Source of the DNA: Pseudomonadota bacterium
Lineage (GTDB): Bacteria; Myxococcota_A; Polyangia; Polyangiales; Polyangiaceae
NCBI GenBank assembly: GCA_023398955.1
Contig: JAEWRL010000172.1
Span: 1-25,989, forward strand
Reading direction: 5' to 3'
DNA length: 25,989 nt
Shown: positions 1-7,957 of the stretch, in pieces
How positions within the stretch are numbered: position 1 is the first letter of the stretch
Layout: each line of letters starts with the position of its first letter
Notes under the pieces: model-generated
What the model saw: only the letters and a program-made list of their open reading frames with translations
What the model was told of the DNA's origin: nothing
Databases searched by the model: none
Made by a program: the position numbers and the translations under genes

Positions 1-275
1 GCGCAGGCGCAGGCGCGGTGCCGCGACGGCTCTGTCCGCCGAGCGTCTGCGCCAGGGCCGCGCTTTGACTCTCGAGCGTGCCCGTTCCTCTGGGGCGCCC
101 GAACTCGGTCCCAGGTTGTGCGCTATCCACAGCCACCTCACCGGATAGCCGGCTGTTGGCGCGCGCCAAGCCTGGGTCATTTTTCGCGAGCATACCCGGG
201 TCATTTCTCCCGAGCGCCGAAGATCCTAGATCGGACGATCGATCGACAGCTCCGGCGGGTAGCCGCTATTTCACC
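1..275. other. No confident gene; scrambled or mobile-DNA-derived flank
   Basis: I see no convincing reading frame here. One plus-strand frame is open from position 2 to a stop near 170 and could be the tail of a gene entering from the left, but its residues match nothing I recognise. The stretch also carries the tandem 24-bp repeats listed separately, which look like insertion-sequence ends. Confidence 0.4.
171..218. repeat. Two tandem 24-bp imperfect repeats, IS21-end-like
   Basis: Two adjacent 24-bp units (171-194 and 195-218) agree at 18 of 24 positions, both built on GGGTCATTT followed by a C-GAGC segment. Multiple short terminal repeats containing a GGGTCATTT-like core are typical of IS21-family ends. 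No istA or istB gene is visible, so this would be a relic end or the edge of an element lying to the left. The repeat is seen directly; the family assignment is inference. Confidence 0.4.
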
Positions 276-662
276 TCATGGATGAAGCCACGCGCGCCAG
301 ACCGCGGGATGAACAGCCGAGAATTCCAAAGGATTCAGCGTCCATGTGCCGGGGGGCGCGCGAAATCTAGGTTCAAAGACGCGTTGCACGTAACCCTGCA
401 GTTGGAGAATGTCGGCGTCGTTCTCGTCGCACTCGTGTTCGAGAACCAAGTAGAGCAGCGCCTCCTCATCTCCCACCGTCATCCGGAAGAGAAGGTCCGA
501 GTGCGTTGCTTTGAGGCTAGGGTCCGTGAGGCTGCCGTCTTCTAGCCTGAGGGAGTCCCAGTTGCACCGCCCGGCGATCGCTGGCGGCAAACACGCTCGT
601 AGCATTGCCTTCGCTCGCGTCACGTTTGCCCACATGAACTTCACCAGGGCGTCGTGAGCCAT
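276..662 (-). pseudogene. Truncated Rpn-family (PD-(D/E)XK) nuclease/transposase-like gene
   Basis: The first ~95 of 128 residues match the N-terminal half of the Rpn family (recombination-promoting nuclease, formerly putative transposase YhgA-like). There is an N-terminal helical segment with DALVKF, then WDSL, then SDLLFRM, then the strand YLVLEHE and a helix GYVQRVFE. The family acidic/Gln pair normally reads EHQ and here reads EHE. After VFE the homology ends and the frame runs into unrelated sequence and a stop, where family members continue for about 200 more residues. It is therefore most likely a decayed 5' fragment, consistent with the transposon-end-like repeats just beyond its 3' end. 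Activity is unlikely. Confidence 0.6.
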
Positions 663-876
663 GTGCGTCTCCCGTTCGCGTCGTCCGCCGCTGCCAATCC
701 CGTTGGCGCCCTCCGGGGCTGGGCGCTGAGGTACCGTGAACTTAGTGCTGCGTGTGAGCCATTCGCCGCACCGTTCGCCACCTAGGGCTTGCTACGGCGG
801 TGTTGTGACCGCGCTCAACGGTTCAGCCATGCGCCGTAGTTCTGGCCGACCCCCAGTAGTGCCGAGGAGTGATACA

Positions 877-1398
877 GTGCGAAACTCGAGAGTCACGTCC
901 GTCCGTCTGCTTGTCGTTATCTGCCTAGCGCCAGCGATGCTCGCCTCGAAGTGCGACAGCGCCGTCGGTGACCCGTGCATCCCTGAAGAGGAGTACGACG
1001 CGGATTTTGCCGGATTCTCCGCGGGGGAAGTGGGCGTCGAGGCCAAGTCCCTTCAATGTGCGACACGCACCTGCCTCGCCAACCACTTCGAGGGGCGTGT
1101 GAGCTGCCCCGCTGGGCAGGACGAGCCTGGAGCTCCAGGCGCTGACGATCGGGCGTGCTGGCTTCCTGGTTCCAACGAGAGGGTCGCCGTGGCGGTCCCT
1201 GCTCAGCTGCCGTCACGACCGGCGGAGAGTACCGTGTACTGTTCGTGCCGCTGTGACGGACCTGACTCGAGTGCGCGCTACTGCGAATGTCCGGACGGCT
1301 ACGAGTGCACACAGTTGGTTCCGAATGTGGGTGTGGGCGGTGAGCAGCTACGGGGATCATCGTATTGCATCAAGAAAGGCACCGAGTTCGTTCGGTAG
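877..1398 (+). CDS. Secreted cysteine-rich protein, myxobacterial hypothetical
   Basis: The product is about 173 residues and probably acts outside the cytoplasm; its function is unknown. I chose the GTG at 877 because GAGGAG lies at 864-869, seven bases upstream, and because it places a short basic stretch and a hydrophobic segment (LLVVICLAPAMLA) at the N-terminus. The frame is open back to 736, but those extra residues look non-coding. The segment ends in ASKC, a poor lipobox because of the Lys, so either signal peptidase I or II is possible. The mature part has about thirteen cysteines, including a YCSCRC cluster and CECPDGYEC, suggesting a disulfide-stabilised fold. I recall similar proteins as common hypotheticals in myxobacteria. 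It is followed by an AraC-type regulator on the same strand. Confidence 0.7.
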   Translation: MRNSRVTSVRLLVVICLAPAMLASKCDSAVGDPCIPEEEYDADFAGFSAGEVGVEAKSLQCATRTCLANHFEGRVSCPAGQDEPGAPGADDRACWLPGSNERVAVAVPAQLPSRPAESTVYCSCRCDGPDSSARYCECPDGYECTQLVPNVGVGGEQLRGSSYCIKKGTEFVR

Positions 1399-1545
1399 TG
1401 CGGCGCCCTCCACCCGCGGCCGCGGGGCCGTTAGCCAAGATTCGCGCCGTCATCCAGGAATGTGCGTTTGTCACGTTCATTGTTCTGGAGGCTGCGACCT
1501 GCGTGTTCGCTTGGTGATGTGCGCAGTGGCCTCGGGTGCTCTATC

Positions 1546-2367
1546 ATGATGGCTACCATGTCGTTGCTGTGGCAGCCGTTCCCCATGCCCGCGCGCCGGC
1601 GAGCGCAGGCATGGCGCTACCATCCGGCGTTCCGCCGCCCGGCGCACTTCCACGACGAGCCAGAGATCAACATCGTGGTGCGGGGTACGGCCACCTTCGT
1701 CGTGGGGAACCGGCGCGTGCCACTGTCCGCTGGTGGGCTGGTTTGGTATCCGCCGGGCGTCGACCACTTCCTCGACGACGCCAGTGAAGACCTCGAGCTC
1801 TACGTCGTCGGTTTTCGACCGGAGCTCCTCGCCGCCTTCGCTCGTCAGCACGGGACGGTGCTCAGCTTCGCCCGACCACTCGCCTCCGTCGACGAGCAGA
1901 CCCTTCGTGCCTGCGTCGAAACCTTCGGGGGCGCGCCAGCGAGCAAGGACGATGGCGCCGTGGAGCAGCAGTTGCTCGCGTTGCTCGCCAGTCTGGGTGG
2001 GGTGCGCTCCGTATCGACCTTGGGTCATCGGGCGGTGGCGTTGTTGGTGGAAACGCCGACTCTCAGCCGTGACGATCTCGTGCGGCGCCTGGCCAGCAAT
2101 CGCGGTGACGTGAGTCGCCGGTTCCGGAGCGACCAGGGGATGTCGCTCACGGAGTACAAGAATCGCCTGCAGACGCTGCAGCTCCTGGCCCGGCTCACAG
2201 CGGGGCAGGGAAACCTGATGCGCGCTGCGCTGGAAGCTGGCTTCGGCAGTTACTCGCGCTGCCATCAGGTCATTCGGAGCCTCTTGGGTTGCGCTCCGAG
2301 CGCCTTGCTCGACCCGGAAGTGCGCCAGTTGCTCGCCGAGCGGCTCGAGCCCTTCGTGGGTTCGTAG
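1546..2367 (+). CDS. AraC-family transcriptional regulator
   Basis: The predicted protein has 273 residues in two parts. The N-terminal ~90 residues form a cupin-like sensor (HFHDEPEINIVV, then a GGLVWYPPGVDHFL segment) typical of AraC ligand-binding domains. The C-terminal ~100 residues carry two helix-turn-helix units, including MSLTEYKNRLQ and AALEAGFGSYSRCHQVI, where the second HTH shows the usual A-x-x-x-GF-S pattern. Start is ATG 1546, with ATG 1558 also possible; a longer frame to 1462 reads as non-coding. No clear Shine-Dalgarno was seen. It lies 130 bp upstream of the tandem GH16 glucanase genes in the same direction, so regulation of those genes by a sugar or cell-wall ligand is plausible but only inferred from position. 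Confidence 0.85.
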   Translation: MMATMSLLWQPFPMPARRRAQAWRYHPAFRRPAHFHDEPEINIVVRGTATFVVGNRRVPLSAGGLVWYPPGVDHFLDDASEDLELYVVGFRPELLAAFARQHGTVLSFARPLASVDEQTLRACVETFGGAPASKDDGAVEQQLLALLASLGGVRSVSTLGHRAVALLVETPTLSRDDLVRRLASNRGDVSRRFRSDQGMSLTEYKNRLQTLQLLARLTAGQGNLMRAALEAGFGSYSRCHQVIRSLLGCAPSALLDPEVRQLLAERLEPFVGS

Positions 2368-2370
2368 GCG

Positions 2371-2386
2371 CGGCGGTTTCCCGCCG
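2371..2386 (+). terminator. GC hairpin just after the AraC gene
   Basis: A 6-bp perfect stem (CGGCGG/CCGCCG) with loop TTTC begins three bases after the regulator's stop. It is not followed by a T-run, so as an intrinsic terminator it would be weak. Confidence 0.3.
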
Positions 2387-2497
2387 AATCGCAGAGCTCC
2401 GCCGCGACCGAGTCGCCGCGGACGGTGTCGCGCCCTGGCCGCGTACAAACGCACGAGATTGGATGCAGCGTCTGCCCCCAGGGAGTACCAGCTATGC

Positions 2498-3367
2498 ATG
2501 GCATCGAGATCGGTTCTTCCTTTGGTCGCGCTCATAGGTCTATTCGGATGCGGCAATGGTTCGTCGGACTCCAGTCTCCTCGGCGGCTCTGGCGGCGCCG
2601 GTCCCGCGGAGGGGGGAGCCGGTGGAGCGAGCGGAGGCCAGGCGGACCAATCGGAGACGGGGGGAGCCGGGGAACCGGTTTCCGGCAGCTTCGAGCTCGC
2701 CTGGGAGGATCCATTCGATACTGTAGATCTCACGCGGTGGCAGCTCATGACCCACAGCTGGGACGGCAATCTGGCCGAGTTTACGGGTGACAACGCCGCG
2801 GTAAGCGAGGGGATCCTCAGTCTCTCGCTCACCGCAGCAGAGGATACCGAGAAGCCTTATCGGGGCGTCGAGATGCGCTCGCGGGACACGCTCGTCTACG
2901 GCAAGGTGGAAGCATCGATACGGTTCGCAGCAGGCTCCGCCGTCGTGTCCTCGCTGGTGCTGATCTACACGCCGTGGCCACCGGATGACTGGAACGAGCT
3001 CGATATCGAGTTCCTCGGTAAGAACACCGACAGGATCCAGTTCAACCATATGATCAACATCCCACCGGCGGATCCCGCATCGGGACATCTGCAGTTCCCC
3101 GAGCTCGTCACGCTCGACTTCAATCCCTCAGCGGACTTTCACACTTACGCCATCGAGTGGGTGCCCGGGCAGGCCCGCTTCTACGTCGATGGAGCGCTCT
3201 TGCACACCGCCACCGAAGAGATGGCACGGATGGTCCTCCCCCAGAACATCCTCCTGACGATCTGGGCCTCCAGCTCCCCCGGTTGGGCGGGGCCCGTCGA
3301 CGCTACCACGGCCCCTGCGACGGTAGACTATGACTGGATCCGCGTCTACCGGTTCGTGGAGGAGTAG
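2498..3367 (+). CDS. GH16-family beta-glucanase lipoprotein (copy 1)
   Basis: This 289-residue protein is predicted to be an exported lipoprotein that hydrolyses or transglycosylates beta-linked glucans. The start at ATG 2498 gives a textbook lipoprotein signal ending in LFGC (Cys18); a TTG at 2459 would add residues without signal character. A short Gly/Ser/Ala linker (residues ~20-60) leads to the catalytic domain, which carries the GH16 signature E-L-D-I-E (nucleophile Glu167, Asp169, acid/base Glu171) and the beta-strand motif FHTYAIEWVPG followed by YVDG. Substrate (lichenan, laminarin or xyloglucan) cannot be decided by eye. The stop is three bases before the GTG of a near-identical second copy, so the two are probably co-transcribed. 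Confidence 0.88.
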   Translation: MASRSVLPLVALIGLFGCGNGSSDSSLLGGSGGAGPAEGGAGGASGGQADQSETGGAGEPVSGSFELAWEDPFDTVDLTRWQLMTHSWDGNLAEFTGDNAAVSEGILSLSLTAAEDTEKPYRGVEMRSRDTLVYGKVEASIRFAAGSAVVSSLVLIYTPWPPDDWNELDIEFLGKNTDRIQFNHMINIPPADPASGHLQFPELVTLDFNPSADFHTYAIEWVPGQARFYVDGALLHTATEEMARMVLPQNILLTIWASSSPGWAGPVDATTAPATVDYDWIRVYRFVEE

Positions 3368-3370
3368 CCG

Positions 3371-4684
3371 GTGAGCGCGATGGAGAATCCCACGTGGCGA
3401 TCGTTTCGTGTGAAGCCCTTGCTTCGTGCGGCACTTCTCGCAGGGGTGACCCATGGTCTGACGAACTGCACCTCGGCCGAGGATGCATCGCATGGGGTTG
3501 GTGGCCTGCCTGGCAGCGAGCGCGAGTCAGCGACTGGCGGGGGGGCCTTGGAGGGGTTCGGAGCCGGTGGAGCCCCCTCGGCGGGCGCTGCTTCTGGGGG
3601 CGCCGCGACGGGGGAGGTCGCAGCGGGTGGGAACGTGACAGGGGGAGGATCCGCCGAAGGCGCGCTGACCGGCGGCGCGCCCTTGGGCGAGGATTGGAGC
3701 GGAGGTGCGAACACTGCGGGAGCGCCCAGGGGCGGTGTCGAGACCGGTGGAGCTCCAGCCGGAGGGAGTAGCGACGGCGGTACTACTGGCGTGGGTACGG
3801 GCGGAGCATCCGTCGGTGGCAGCGGCGACGGTGGAACTGTAGGCGTCGAGACCGGTGGCGCATCCGTCGGTGGCAGTGGCGACGGTGGAACTGCAGGCGT
3901 CGAGACCGGTGGCGCATCCGTCGGCGGCAGTGGCGACGGCGGTACTACTGGCGTGGATACCGGAGGAGCGTCAGTTGGGGGGACGGGTGGCACTCTGGGA
4001 GGTGAATTCGAGCTCGTCTGGGAGGACCCCTGCGACACCGTGGACCTGTCCAGGTGGGAGCTCATGACCCACTCCTGGGATGGCAACCTCGCACAGTTCA
4101 GCGGAGAGAACGCGACGGCCAGCGGCGGGATCGTCAGCCTCTCTCTCACGTCGGCGAACGATCCGACGAAGCCATTCCGCGGCGTCGAGATGCGCTCGCG
4201 GGACACGCTCGTCTACGGTAAGGTAGAAGCGTCCATACGGTTTGCAGCAGGCTCCGCCGTCGTGTCCTCGCTGGTGCTGATCTATACGCCGTGGCCACCG
4301 GACGACTGGAATGAGCTCGATATCGAGTTCCTGGGCAAGAACACCGACAGTGTCCAGTTCAACCACATGATCAACATTCCACCGGCCGATCCCGCTTCGG
4401 GGCATCTGCAGTTCCCCCAGTCCGTCCCCCTGCCGTTCAATCCTGCCGCGGATTTCCACACCTTCGCGATTGAATGGGTCCCCGGCGAGGCGCGGTTCCT
4501 GGTGGATGGTACCCTGATGCACACAGCCACCGAGGAAATGGCGCGGATGGTCCTGCCGCAGAACATCCTCTTGACCATCTGGGCTTCAGACTCGGCGTCG
4601 TGGGCCGGCCCCGTCGACTCGACGACTGCTCCGACGAGCGCCGAGTACGACTGGATCCGCGTCTACCGATACGTCGGACCCTGA
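3371..4684 (+). CDS. GH16-family beta-glucanase with long Gly-rich linker (copy 2)
   Basis: The product has 437 residues. GTG 3371 is favoured because GGAGGAG (3358-3364) ends six bases before it and overlaps the end of copy 1, indicating translational coupling; ATG 3380 is an alternative. The N-terminus is basic then hydrophobic and ends near LTNC, a poor lipobox, so lipidation is uncertain. Residues ~40-215 are an extremely Gly-rich linker including 18-residue repeats. The catalytic domain (~218-437) has the same E-L-D-I-E site (Glu315, Asp317, Glu319). It shares with copy 1 an uninterrupted run of 57 identical residues around the active site, so the genes arose by recent duplication or gene conversion. 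The linker probably projects the enzyme away from the cell surface. Confidence 0.87.
   Translation: MSAMENPTWRSFRVKPLLRAALLAGVTHGLTNCTSAEDASHGVGGLPGSERESATGGGALEGFGAGGAPSAGAASGGAATGEVAAGGNVTGGGSAEGALTGGAPLGEDWSGGANTAGAPRGGVETGGAPAGGSSDGGTTGVGTGGASVGGSGDGGTVGVETGGASVGGSGDGGTAGVETGGASVGGSGDGGTTGVDTGGASVGGTGGTLGGEFELVWEDPCDTVDLSRWELMTHSWDGNLAQFSGENATASGGIVSLSLTSANDPTKPFRGVEMRSRDTLVYGKVEASIRFAAGSAVVSSLVLIYTPWPPDDWNELDIEFLGKNTDSVQFNHMINIPPADPASGHLQFPQSVPLPFNPAADFHTFAIEWVPGEARFLVDGTLMHTATEEMARMVLPQNILLTIWASDSASWAGPVDSTTAPTSAEYDWIRVYRYVGP
3795..3980 (+). repeat. 54-bp tandem repeat in the GH16 linker
   Basis: About three and a half copies of a 54-bp unit encode the 18-residue motif TGGASVGGSGDGGTxGVE. 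The copies differ mainly at third positions and at the variable residue after GGT (V, A, T). Such arrays expand and contract by slippage, so linker length may vary between strains. Confidence 0.8.
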
Positions 4685-4761
4685 GCCTCGGCGGCACTGG
4701 CCCGCCGCCGATTCGCGCGTACCCTCGACAGGGCACGGATTGTGGAGCAAACCATGGCGAC

Positions 4762-5637
4762 ATGGGAAACCCGATCTTCGACAGCCTGTTCCTCGTGGAC
4801 GCGAGCGGTCACGTCATCATCGCCAGCATCCTGCTTGCCTTGGTCGCGGGGGTCGTCACGAACCTCGGGCTTCATGCGCGCTACGCGCGGATCGACAGGG
4901 AGCTCGCGGCGAAACCGGCCATGAAGGATGGCTTCGCTCCTGGCGTGCTGGGGCGCATCATTCGGGAAGCGAAGGAGACCGCGACGAGAGCTCCAGGCTC
5001 GCTGAACACCCAGGCGCTCGTCGAAGAATCCTTCCAGGCCGAGCTCAAGGGGGCGCTCCTCGGCGAGCGCTACGTGCGGTCCTCCACGGGGCTGATGATC
5101 ATTCTGGGGCTTGTCGGTACGTTCTACGGTCTCACCGCGTCCATCGGCAGGTTGGTCCATCTCATCACGTCCGAGGCGCCAACGGACGCCGACGTGGGCC
5201 AGGTGCTCACCCAGGGGTTGAGCCAGGCCCTCTCGGGGATGTCGGTGGCATTCACCACGTCCCTCGTCGGCATCGTCGCTGCAATCGTCATGATGCTCTT
5301 CAGCATCTTCTCCAACGTGCGAGACCGCAGGACGGCGCTCATGGTCCGCATCGAGACCTACGTGGATCGCCTGTTCCCGGACGCTTCGGCGCGGGGCCCG
5401 AGCGAGCAGCGGATGGAGCAGGCGTTGGCGGAGTTCGGGCAGTCCGTGGCGCGGCTGGACGAGGCCGTGGTGCGCTTCGATGGCGCCTTGCAGACCTTCT
5501 CCACCACGACACGGGACTTCCATGAGTTCAACCTTCACCTCAAGGACAACGTCCAGCGGATGAGCCTCAGCTTCGCCGACCTGGCCGAAACGATACGGAC
5601 CGAGGCGCGGGCGACCCCGGGCCGGGACCGCGGTTGA
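4762..5637 (+). CDS. MotA/TolQ/ExbB-family proton-channel protein (ZorA-like, short tail)
   Basis: This 291-residue inner-membrane protein belongs to the five-subunit stator/channel superfamily that couples proton flow to mechanical work. I see TM1 at ~18-37 (IIASILLALVAGVV), TM2 at ~108-130 with the family-type segment ILGLVGTFYGLTASI, and TM3 at ~159-184 (FTTSLVGIVAAIVMM). The cytoplasmic tail of ~100 residues is heptad-like and charged, much shorter than the tails of Zorya ZorA. ATG 4762 is preferred since the frame upstream belongs to the end of the glucanase region in another phase; no strong Shine-Dalgarno is present. It is 77 bp after the second GH16 gene and 10 bp before its MotB/OmpA partner, so the pair surely works together. 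Confidence 0.85.
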   Translation: MGNPIFDSLFLVDASGHVIIASILLALVAGVVTNLGLHARYARIDRELAAKPAMKDGFAPGVLGRIIREAKETATRAPGSLNTQALVEESFQAELKGALLGERYVRSSTGLMIILGLVGTFYGLTASIGRLVHLITSEAPTDADVGQVLTQGLSQALSGMSVAFTTSLVGIVAAIVMMLFSIFSNVRDRRTALMVRIETYVDRLFPDASARGPSEQRMEQALAEFGQSVARLDEAVVRFDGALQTFSTTTRDFHEFNLHLKDNVQRMSLSFADLAETIRTEARATPGRDRG

Positions 5638-5647
5638 AGGTACCACG

Positions 5648-6598
5648 ATGCGAAAGCGACGCTCCCTAGTCGAAGGTGAGGAGATCACGGGAGAACTGTG
5701 GCCCTCCTTCACCGATCTCATCTCGACGACGGCGCTGATCCTCTTCGTGCTGGTGCTGATGGCATACGTGCAGAACCTCGTCAGCAGCAAGCGGCTGAGC
5801 GCCTACGAGGCGCGGATCACGAAGACGGAAAGGAACCTCGAGCGGCTCCAAGCGCGCGTCCGCAGCACCAAGGCCGAGGTCGCGGCGAGCCGGCGACTGC
5901 TGCGGCGCTCCGAGCTTCAGCTGGCAGAGCAGCAAGACGTCATCGTCGCGAGCAAGGAGGAGCTCAGCGAGCTACGTGAGCGCCTCGAGGGGATCGCTGT
6001 GCTTCGCGTCGAGGTCCTGGAGCGGGTCAAGCGATCGATCGAGGCGGAGCTCGGCGCGACGGCCTCCTCGGATGGGCCCCTGGTGACGATCGGCGACAAC
6101 GGAAGCATCGTCATCAATGAGAGCCTGGTCTTCGAGTACAACTCCTTCGCGCTCAAGCCCGACGCCAAGCCACTCCTCGACAATCTGGCAAATGGCCTCG
6201 GGAGCCTCCTCGCCGATCCGGACGTCCGCAAGAACATCGATGCCATCTTGGTGCAGGGCCACACCGACGAGCGCGGCTCCGCCCCGTTCAACCGGAACCT
6301 CTCTGCACAACGCGCCAACGCGGTCCTCGACTACCTGTTCCAGGCCAATCCCGTCCTCGAACACTCCTATGGCAAGTACTTCGCGTCGGCGGCCTACTCT
6401 GAGTTTCGTCCAATCAGCAAAGACACGACGGAGGCCGCCTACCGCGAGAACCGGCGCATCGAGATCTCTGTCGTGCTGAGGGACGCCAGCATTCGGGATA
6501 TCATCGACGAGTACATGCGCGGCGCCTCGCCTCGGCTCGAGCCGGGGGACACGGCGCCAACCCTCACGCCAGAGGAGGCGGCAGCGCCGTCTCGGTAG
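5648..6598 (+). CDS. MotB/ZorB-like protein with C-terminal OmpA peptidoglycan-binding domain
   Basis: This 316-residue partner of the channel protein has one TM helix at ~20-45 starting PSFTDLISTTALILF. The Asp at residue 22 sits where MotB/ZorB-type proteins keep the proton-binding Asp. A coiled coil follows (~48-115, many KAEV/ELRERLE heptads), and then an OmpA-like domain (~140-285). The latter has GHTDERGSAPFNRNLSAQRA, which holds the Asp and Arg that grip diaminopimelate in peptidoglycan, and a closing ENRRIEI. The start ATG has AAGG seven bases upstream, overlapping the previous stop. The pair should form a cell-wall-anchored, proton-driven stator; what it drives is unknown. No flagellar genes or Zorya effector genes (zorC, zorD, zorE) are in the window. 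Confidence 0.88.
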   Translation: MRKRRSLVEGEEITGELWPSFTDLISTTALILFVLVLMAYVQNLVSSKRLSAYEARITKTERNLERLQARVRSTKAEVAASRRLLRRSELQLAEQQDVIVASKEELSELRERLEGIAVLRVEVLERVKRSIEAELGATASSDGPLVTIGDNGSIVINESLVFEYNSFALKPDAKPLLDNLANGLGSLLADPDVRKNIDAILVQGHTDERGSAPFNRNLSAQRANAVLDYLFQANPVLEHSYGKYFASAAYSEFRPISKDTTEAAYRENRRIEISVVLRDASIRDIIDEYMRGASPRLEPGDTAPTLTPEEAAAPSR

Positions 6599-6624
6599 GC
6601 CGCCTCGCGGGTCTCCGCGGTCCC

Positions 6625-6641
6625 CCTTCGCCAACCGAAGG
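6625..6641. terminator. Hairpin between convergent genes
   Basis: CCTTCG and CGAAGG form a 6-bp stem around the loop CCAAC in the 63-bp gap between the stator operon and the HipA-like gene on the opposite strand. A shared terminator is plausible, though neither side has a clear T-run. Confidence 0.35.
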
Positions 6642-6661
6642 AACCAGCCGCGGGTGCCGGT

Positions 6662-7957
6662 TCAGAACACGCGGAACGTCGTTTGGATCTGCGCTGCGCG
6701 ATCCTCAGGGACGCCGGCTTCGGCGGCAAAGTCGCGCCAACGCGCGAGAGCGGCGCTCACCCGAGCGAGGAGTGCGGTGGCGCGGGGCTGCTTGACGCCC
6801 GCCATGTGCGCCAGGGCTAGTAGGTCATCCGTCGTGAAGCCGTCGGCCTTGCCGTTCACGCGCATTTGATGCTGGTGCGTCCAGAAGCCACGGGGGTTAT
6901 AGGCGTAGGCGATGTCGTAGGCAGGGCTGAGGCGCCATTGGCCGCTCCGGTCCATGAGGAAGGCGATGTTCTTCACGTGGTCGTCGTGGTTGCGCGCGGC
7001 CACGTTGAAGTAGGCCCGAAGCACGAGCTGCTCGAGCTGATCGACCCCGAGGTGCAGACGCCGCATGACCTGCACGCCCTGCTCGTAGGAATGGGCCCCC
7101 GCGTCGTTGAAGTCGAAATGGGCCAGGCCAGCGAGGGTCGTCATGTGCAGCTTCTGTCCCGACTCGGTGCGATCGAAGCGTCGGGTCATGAAGTGACGCC
7201 GACTGCCCTCGATGTGCAGGCGGCAGCGCGCCATCTCGAGCCCTGCGGCCTGGGCCATGAGCGCATAGGCGTATTCAATGGCGCCGTACCCTTGGGACTC
7301 CGCGACGTCGCGATCGCCCTCGCCGCTGACGCCATCGAACTTGATGAGCCAGTAGGTGAAGCCTTCATCCGCCGAGACCTGCCCAGAGCGGAACTCGCCC
7401 GTCGCTTCGTTGTAGGCGAGCACGGCCTTGGCGCGAGCGCCCCCGGCAGAGGTGCCGACGCGGAGGATGTCCTCGATGGCGGCGCGATCGTCGCGGCCGT
7501 CGAGGGAGCCCGCGAGCGCCTGCCGCTCACCCAGCACGGCTCGGGCCAGCTCGACCAGCTCCGCCACCTCGAGCGTCCTCTCGGAGCTGGGCGCGCCAGC
7601 GATTGTCGGCTCGAACTCCAGCGCACCCATGCCACGGTTGGCGATGTAACAGAGGCGCTGCACGGGGTTGAACCGTTCCGGATCGCGGCCGGTGCGAGCG
7701 CACCACTCGTCGATGAGCCGGTTGCCGAAGCGGTCGGGAAGCGAGTCGGCAACGAGCCCCGGGAGCCCGTAGAACGACTCGCGGCGCAGCGCCGGAAACT
7801 CGTAAGGCGACTCGCGCAGAGGCATGGTCAGCGGAGCAATCTGGATGCCGCTCGGGACGAAAGCCGGTTCGAACTGGAAGACCCCGAGCGATCGCCGTTC
7901 GTCCCAGCTGACGGCGCCCACCCGCGTGCCCCAGAGCCATACGGCCGCGTCGGTCAC
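6662..7957 (-). CDS. HipA-family serine/threonine kinase toxin-like protein
   Basis: A 431-residue HipA-type kinase. The N-terminal subdomain carries FVPSGIQIAPLTMPL and YGLPGLVADSLPDRFGN, which are hallmarks of the HipA N1/couple region. A Gly-rich loop follows (VGTSAGGARAKAVL), then the catalytic loop NHDDHVKN, equivalent to the N-x-D-x-H-x-K-N loop of E. coli HipA, and the metal-binding Asp in LSPAYDI. Members phosphorylate targets such as glutamyl-tRNA synthetase and inhibit translation, though larger relatives have other substrates. Its start overlaps the end of the HTH antitoxin gene by four bases, the usual antitoxin-first order of hipBA. All catalytic residues appear intact, so I see no sign of decay. 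Confidence 0.9.
   Translation of the reverse strand: MTDAAVWLWGTRVGAVSWDERRSLGVFQFEPAFVPSGIQIAPLTMPLRESPYEFPALRRESFYGLPGLVADSLPDRFGNRLIDEWCARTGRDPERFNPVQRLCYIANRGMGALEFEPTIAGAPSSERTLEVAELVELARAVLGERQALAGSLDGRDDRAAIEDILRVGTSAGGARAKAVLAYNEATGEFRSGQVSADEGFTYWLIKFDGVSGEGDRDVAESQGYGAIEYAYALMAQAAGLEMARCRLHIEGSRRHFMTRRFDRTESGQKLHMTTLAGLAHFDFNDAGAHSYEQGVQVMRRLHLGVDQLEQLVLRAYFNVAARNHDDHVKNIAFLMDRSGQWRLSPAYDIAYAYNPRGFWTHQHQMRVNGKADGFTTDDLLALAHMAGVKQPRATALLARVSAALARWRDFAAEAGVPEDRAAQIQTTFRVF

Noticed and set aside
1477..2832. Long minus-strand frame opposite the AraC and GH16 genes
   Set aside because: It is antisense to two recognisable genes, has biased Arg/Pro/Ala composition and no domain.
3346..4206. 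Proline-rich minus-strand frame with PPTDAPPVSTP repeats
   Set aside because: It is the antisense shadow of the Gly-rich GH16 linker repeats; GC-rich repeats often leave all frames open.
4762..6598. Zorya anti-phage system
   Set aside because: The two membrane proteins resemble ZorA and ZorB, but the channel tail is short and no zorC, zorD or zorE gene is present. A motor pair alone is not Zorya.
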